This document shows, one piece after another, positions 32,173 to 34,999 of a stretch of 34,999 bases of DNA (position 1 is the first letter of the stretch; each line of letters opens with the position of its first letter). A program made the position numbers and the translations under genes. Source of the DNA: PVC group bacterium (GTDB lineage Bacteria; Verrucomicrobiota; Kiritimatiellia; UBA8416); contig PXBF01000133.1 of the NCBI GenBank assembly GCA_003567005.1, forward strand, positions 1-34,999. Direction: 5' to 3'. The notes under the pieces are model-generated. The model was not told where the DNA came from. It ran no database searches and was given only the letters and a program-made list of their open reading frames with translations.

Positions 32173-32994
32173 ATGATCGAAGCAGGCAAATATTATCTCG
32201 TAATGGGACTCTTGGATCCGGAGTCGATTGCATATCATATTGGCAAAACCATCGAATCGTTGGGCGGCAAGGTTATATACACGGTGCAAAACGATATCAT
32301 AAAACGCCGTTTCCTCGATCGCGCAGCATCCTTGACGGACGATGAACGCGCCAAACTTGACTTTCGTTATTGCGATATCACAGATATTGAACAAGTAAAG
32401 GAGCTGTTTGGCAGCATTGCTCCGCTTGCCGGTATCGTGCATTCTATTGCTTTTGCAAATCCGCGAACACTTCTTGGACCAGAGTTTCACACGGACGCTA
32501 TCGAGGATATTAAGCTTGCACACCACATCAGTTGTGCATCGCTGGCCACAGTATTAAAATATGGAACACCGCGCCTAGAGGGGGGCGGTTCTGTAGTAGC
32601 CCTTACCTTTGACACAACACACGTGTATCCCTGCTACAATTGGATGGGCGTGGAAAAAGCAGCACTCGAAGCACTCGTGCGTGCATTGGCACGCCGACAT
32701 GGCCGCGATAATATTCGCGTAAATGCCGTATCCGCCGGCCCTCTCGCAACCAAAGCGGCGCTGAAAATCCCTGGCTTCGAAAACATGATCCATATGTGGG
32801 ATGCCGCTTCACCGCTCAAATGGGATATCGTGAAGGATAAGCAGGCGGTAGCCGATGGCGTAGCCTTCCTTTTGAGCCCATTCGCCGCCAAAATCACAGG
32901 TCACACGCTTGTGGTAGATGGTGGCGCCGCCGTCACGGCTCCACCGCTCTGCGATTGGGAACGTCCGGATGGCCCCCCTCTACCGGAACAATAA
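32173..32994 (+). CDS. fabI: Enoyl-[acyl-carrier-protein] reductase, InhA-like
   Basis: The 273-aa SDR-fold protein has the FabI/InhA layout: a nucleotide-binding start GLLDPESIAYHIG, IVHSIAFAN after strand 4, and the Tyr-x6-Lys catalytic pair Y155/K162 in YNWMGVEKAALEA. The stretch LTFDTTHVYPCYNWM matches the InhA pattern (Phe nine residues before the catalytic Tyr) rather than the E. coli FabI pattern (Tyr ten residues before). VNAVSAGPLATKAA and TGHTLVVDGGA complete the fold. It should catalyse the last NAD(P)H-dependent step of each fatty-acid elongation cycle. AAGG lies about 12 bases before the ATG. It appears monocistronic. Confidence 0.92.
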   Translation: MIEAGKYYLVMGLLDPESIAYHIGKTIESLGGKVIYTVQNDIIKRRFLDRAASLTDDERAKLDFRYCDITDIEQVKELFGSIAPLAGIVHSIAFANPRTLLGPEFHTDAIEDIKLAHHISCASLATVLKYGTPRLEGGGSVVALTFDTTHVYPCYNWMGVEKAALEALVRALARRHGRDNIRVNAVSAGPLATKAALKIPGFENMIHMWDAASPLKWDIVKDKQAVADGVAFLLSPFAAKITGHTLVVDGGAAVTAPPLCDWERPDGPPLPEQ

Positions 32995-33014
32995 CAGACC
33001 GCGGCACCAGAGTA

Positions 33015-33037
33015 GGCTACACGCTACTACTGTAGCC
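33015..33037 (+). terminator. Hairpin downstream of the enoyl reductase gene
   Basis: GGCTACA (33015-33021) and TGTAGCC (33031-33037) form a perfect 7-bp stem with a 9-base loop, 20 bases after the stop. No U-tract follows, so it is only a weak candidate for a terminator or 3' stabilising hairpin. Confidence 0.4.
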
Positions 33038-33257
33038 ACCCAAATGAACCAAACGAGCGAATTTTAGCAAAGAATCGCTTCTCTGTTGGCGTTACGCGGA
33101 TAGATTTGGTAAGGATGTAGAAATGGACCCCGTCTCATGTACAATTAGATTGCCACCCATTACAAAACAGGGCTTGCCTCAAAGCGGTGAACACCCGCAT
33201 AGATTATTGCATAAGCCCAAACATAGAAACCTTGCGTCGTAATTAAGGACATATTTC

Positions 33258-34999
33258 ATGCAGGAAATACAATCACAGCATACGTTCCATCTACCCGTGA
33301 TGGGAACAGGATTTACTGTCGACACACCGATTCGGATTGCTCGCTACGGAATAGACTCCGTCATCTCCCTGGTGGATGATACCCTCATCGAGGCGATGCG
33401 CGGAAAATATGCTGTCCAATATGGCGAACCGTATAAGATGATTAATAAATACGATCCCGATTGGCGTGCACGCAGAATCACCGAATACCTGAATTTAGTC
33501 GATCGTATTGTAAAACAGCAGTTTGAAGAACTGCGCAATACACCTTTTGAACCGGGTAGCGAAATCACAAAATATTTCGATCTTTTACCGGAACACGCAC
33601 CTCTCAAACAACGCTATTACCAGATGCAGAAAGCCGCACCGGAGGAGCAAGCCCAGATCCAAAATGAATTGCGCAATCAAATTGCACCGGGGAAGATCAA
33701 TGTAAACATCATGACCAAGCTCGACCGCACGAACTATGACAGCATGTGCGAACCGCTCCCCGAAACCCACTCCGATGCCCTCTCCGCCCTCCGGGGGTAC
33801 GCAACCAGTACGCTCACCTCGGGCATTGTCCTTTCAGCTGGCTTGAATCGACGCCTGTATGCCTACTTTACCGAATTTCCCGATTTCTTCGCCGACAAAA
33901 CAGGCTGGATCAAAAAGCAAATCATTCTGAAAGTCAGTGATTACCGATCCGCTGAAATTCAGGGACGATTCTTTGCCAAGAAAGGCCTCTGGGTCTCAGA
34001 ATACCGCATGGAATCCGGTCTCAATTGCGGTGGTCATGCTTTTGCCGGAAACGGAAACTTAAGTGGCCCCGTCCTGCAGGAATTGACACAAAAACGCGAT
34101 ACATTGAAAATCAAACTGGAATCCCTCTGCAAGAAAACACTTGCGGCTCAGAAAAAGACGGTTCCGGATGCATTCCCGCCTTTCCGTGTAACCTCGCAGG
34201 GCGGCATCGGGACAGCCGCCGAAGATGCGACCTTACGCCGTCTGTACGGGATCGACAGCACCGGTTGGGGCACACCATTCCTGCTCGTACCGGAAGCAAC
34301 CCAAGTAGAACCCGATACCTTGGAAAAACTGCAAAAAGCACAAGAGGATGATGTCTATCTCAGTGACTCTTCGCCACTTGGCGTACCTTTTAACAATTTA
34401 AGAAACTCTCAAAGCGAGCTACATAGGCAAGAACTCATTGAAGAAGATAATCCCGGCAGTTCCTGCCCATTGGGACACCTCGTCAGCAATACCGAGTTTA
34501 CCGAACAAGCCATCTGTACGGCCTCGCGCCAGTATCAAGCCCTCAAAATTGCCTATTTGAAGGAACTCGACCTTCCGCCTGATGAGCTTGCGGTGCGTAT
34601 GCAGCAGGTACTTGTAAAGTCCTGCATCTGCAGTGATCTGGGAGATACCGCATACGTGATCCAGGATGTTCCCAAGGCCGAAGGCCTATTCCCTGCTATT
34701 TGCCCCGGGCCCAACATCGCCTACTACAACCGCGTGGCTACCTTGCAGGAAATGGTTGACCAGATTTATGGGCGTGGCCCCGTACTCAGCAGCCCGAATC
34801 GACCACACATGTTTATCAAGGAATTGAATCTGAATATCGATTTTCTCAAGGGACTCATCGATGGCCTCAATACAGGATACGGGAAAACCAAAGATGCTGA
34901 CATCCAGGAATTCCATACGAATCTTGCCGACGGAATTACCTATTACCGTGAGCTGGTACCCACGCTGACAGAAGAAACCGCCGAAGCGCAACAAACCAT
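33258..34999 (+). CDS. Conserved-looking Cys-rich protein of unknown function, 3' end outside the window
   Basis: The ATG at 33258 follows AAGGA by eight bases. The frame then stays open for 580 codons to the window edge, so the gene is incomplete at its C-terminus. It has no signal peptide and no membrane segments. The opening, HLPVMGTGFTVDTPIRIARY, continues into a helical region. Cys clusters are prominent and spaced through the second half: SGLNCGGHAFA, GSSCPLGHL, QAICTASRQY, KSCICSDLG and AICPGPN. This pattern suggests a metal or Fe-S site or a redox centre. I do not recognise a named family, though it has the look of long conserved anaerobe proteins. It is transcribed away from fabI with a 263-base gap, so it is probably a separate unit. 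Confidence 0.85.
   Translation, partial: MQEIQSQHTFHLPVMGTGFTVDTPIRIARYGIDSVISLVDDTLIEAMRGKYAVQYGEPYKMINKYDPDWRARRITEYLNLVDRIVKQQFEELRNTPFEPGSEITKYFDLLPEHAPLKQRYYQMQKAAPEEQAQIQNELRNQIAPGKINVNIMTKLDRTNYDSMCEPLPETHSDALSALRGYATSTLTSGIVLSAGLNRRLYAYFTEFPDFFADKTGWIKKQIILKVSDYRSAEIQGRFFAKKGLWVSEYRMESGLNCGGHAFAGNGNLSGPVLQELTQKRDTLKIKLESLCKKTLAAQKKTVPDAFPPFRVTSQGGIGTAAEDATLRRLYGIDSTGWGTPFLLVPEATQVEPDTLEKLQKAQEDDVYLSDSSPLGVPFNNLRNSQSELHRQELIEEDNPGSSCPLGHLVSNTEFTEQAICTASRQYQALKIAYLKELDLPPDELAVRMQQVLVKSCICSDLGDTAYVIQDVPKAEGLFPAICPGPNIAYYNRVATLQEMVDQIYGRGPVLSSPNRPHMFIKELNLNIDFLKGLIDGLNTGYGKTKDADIQEFHTNLADGITYYRELVPTLTEETAEAQQT

Overview
The window looks like chromosomal DNA of a Gram-negative bacterium, most plausibly from the PVC group (Verrucomicrobiota/Kiritimatiellota-like). 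This is an inference from protein style: very large secreted beta-domain proteins ending in FYRxxVELP-type tails, PPC-like and InlB-like repeats, GLUG repeats, a beta-barrel protein ending in Phe, and an InhA-like enoyl reductase. No rRNA, tRNA, CRISPR array or intact transposon was seen.

Left part (1-9750). An internally duplicated membrane protein (minus strand) diverges from a translationally coupled DUF2339/DUF3999 membrane pair. A small toxin-antitoxin island follows: MntA-HepT, an unassigned 143-aa gene, and a convergent Phd/YefM-VapC pair with an operator-like inverted repeat. Next come a HAD-IIA phosphatase and an overlapping MFS transporter. These two end in a strong hairpin terminator whose loop contains the MFS stop codon.

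Central part (9840-27455), all minus strand, encodes exported proteins: a small beta-barrel with a clear sigma70-type promoter, a 2735-aa protein with 18 PPC-like domains, a 756-aa multidomain protein, a frameshifted GLUG-repeat pseudogene, and a 1321-aa protein with about 160-aa tandem repeats. The 2735-aa and 1321-aa proteins share a C-terminal cassette of about 190 residues, whose last residues also end the pseudogene. The 2735-aa protein and the pseudogene share their 5' ends. The locus therefore reads as a nursery of modular surface or secreted proteins reshuffled by recombination. A 115-bp perfect repeat lies in frame inside the giant gene.

Right part (28036-34999). A minus-strand operon holds a PLP aminotransferase, a kinase-like/glycosidase-like fusion and acylphosphatase. 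A structured GC-rich intergenic region separates it from an InhA-like enoyl-ACP reductase on the plus strand. The last gene is a Cys-rich conserved-looking protein of unknown function that runs off the window.

The best candidates for something undescribed are the shared C-terminal cassette with the in-frame recombinogenic 423-codon block, the kinase/glycosidase fusion operon, and the unassigned gene behind MntA-HepT.
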